Positions 5,775 through 5,826 of a stretch of 5,826 nucleotides of DNA are shown here, piece by piece. Every line of letters begins with the position of its first letter. The stretch's first letter is position 1. The stretch comes from an uncultured Treponema sp. Lineage in GTDB: Bacteria; Spirochaetota; Spirochaetia; Treponematales; Treponemataceae. The stretch lies in assembly GCA_937902125.1 (NCBI GenBank), contig CALDIB010000034.1:1-5826 (forward strand), in the 5' to 3' direction. The notes under the pieces were generated by a model, which was not told the DNA's origin, did no database searches, and saw nothing but the letters and a program-made list of their open reading frames with translations. A program made the translations under genes and the position numbers.

Positions 5775-5826
5775 GGGAACCTCGAAAAACTTCAGTTTTT
5801 CGAGGTAACTTTGAAAATGCGATGTT
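5775..5826 (+). repeat. Dispersed hairpin element, right copy (continues past the window edge)
   Basis: This copy reads GGGAA, then a perfect 12-bp stem (5779-5790 with 5795-5806) around the loop TTCA, then AACTTTGAAAATGCGATGTT (5807-5826). The final 20 bases equal the reverse complement of positions 1-20. The stem differs from the left copy at three base pairs, each changed on both sides so that pairing is kept. It directly follows a -10 box, so on this side the hairpin would form the extreme 5' end of a transcript. The sequence stops inside the element. Confidence 0.75.

Noticed and set aside
1..5826. A composite transposon or integrated element bounded by the 20-bp terminal inverted repeats
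   Set aside because: No transposase, integrase or resolvase is encoded, target-site duplications cannot be seen, and the enclosed genes look like ordinary chromosomal genes. A dispersed repeat limiting the contig explains the ends better.
5817..5826. Start of a new gene at the ATG near the right edge
   Set aside because: The same bases occur in the left repeat copy, so the ATG belongs to the repeat. There is no Shine-Dalgarno sequence before it, and only three codons are visible.

Overview
The window looks like spirochaete DNA, most likely a gut or rumen Treponema. This is an inference from gene content and style: a BspA-type leucine-rich-repeat protein, a GH94 disaccharide phosphorylase, consensus sigma-70 promoters very close to start codons, and intergenic DNA full of short palindromes. 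No ribosomal or other taxonomic marker is present, so the genus is a guess.

Layout. Positions 1-53 are one copy of a short dispersed hairpin element, followed at once by a near-perfect promoter (54-82). A plus-strand gene (91-2160) encodes a 689-residue protein with BspA-type leucine-rich repeats, a long acidic segment, a small unrecognised globular segment and a Pro/Glu-rich tail. Tail-to-tail with it lies a minus-strand gene (2218-2889) encoding only the N-terminal part of an AMP-binding (ANL) enzyme with a damaged ATP-binding loop. Upstream of that, also on the minus strand, is a complete GH94 inverting phosphorylase gene (3020-5443). Each minus-strand gene has its own Rho-independent terminator, so they are probably separate transcription units.

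The gene-free right end (5444-5826) has three parts: a short leader and weak promoter for the phosphorylase; a GC-rich segment of about 233 bases (5524-5756) closed by a 16-bp long-range stem and holding several nested hairpins, two with GNRA-type loops; and a rightward promoter followed by a second copy of the hairpin element, inverted relative to the first.

The outermost 20 bases of the window are exact inverted copies of each other. The adjoining hairpins differ at three base pairs, and each change preserves pairing. The simplest reading is that the window is a contig that stops inside two copies of a genome-wide repeat. No transposase, CRISPR, rRNA or tRNA is visible. The only clear metabolic role is cytoplasmic phosphorolysis of a beta-linked disaccharide by the GH94 enzyme. 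The other two genes show no functional link to it.
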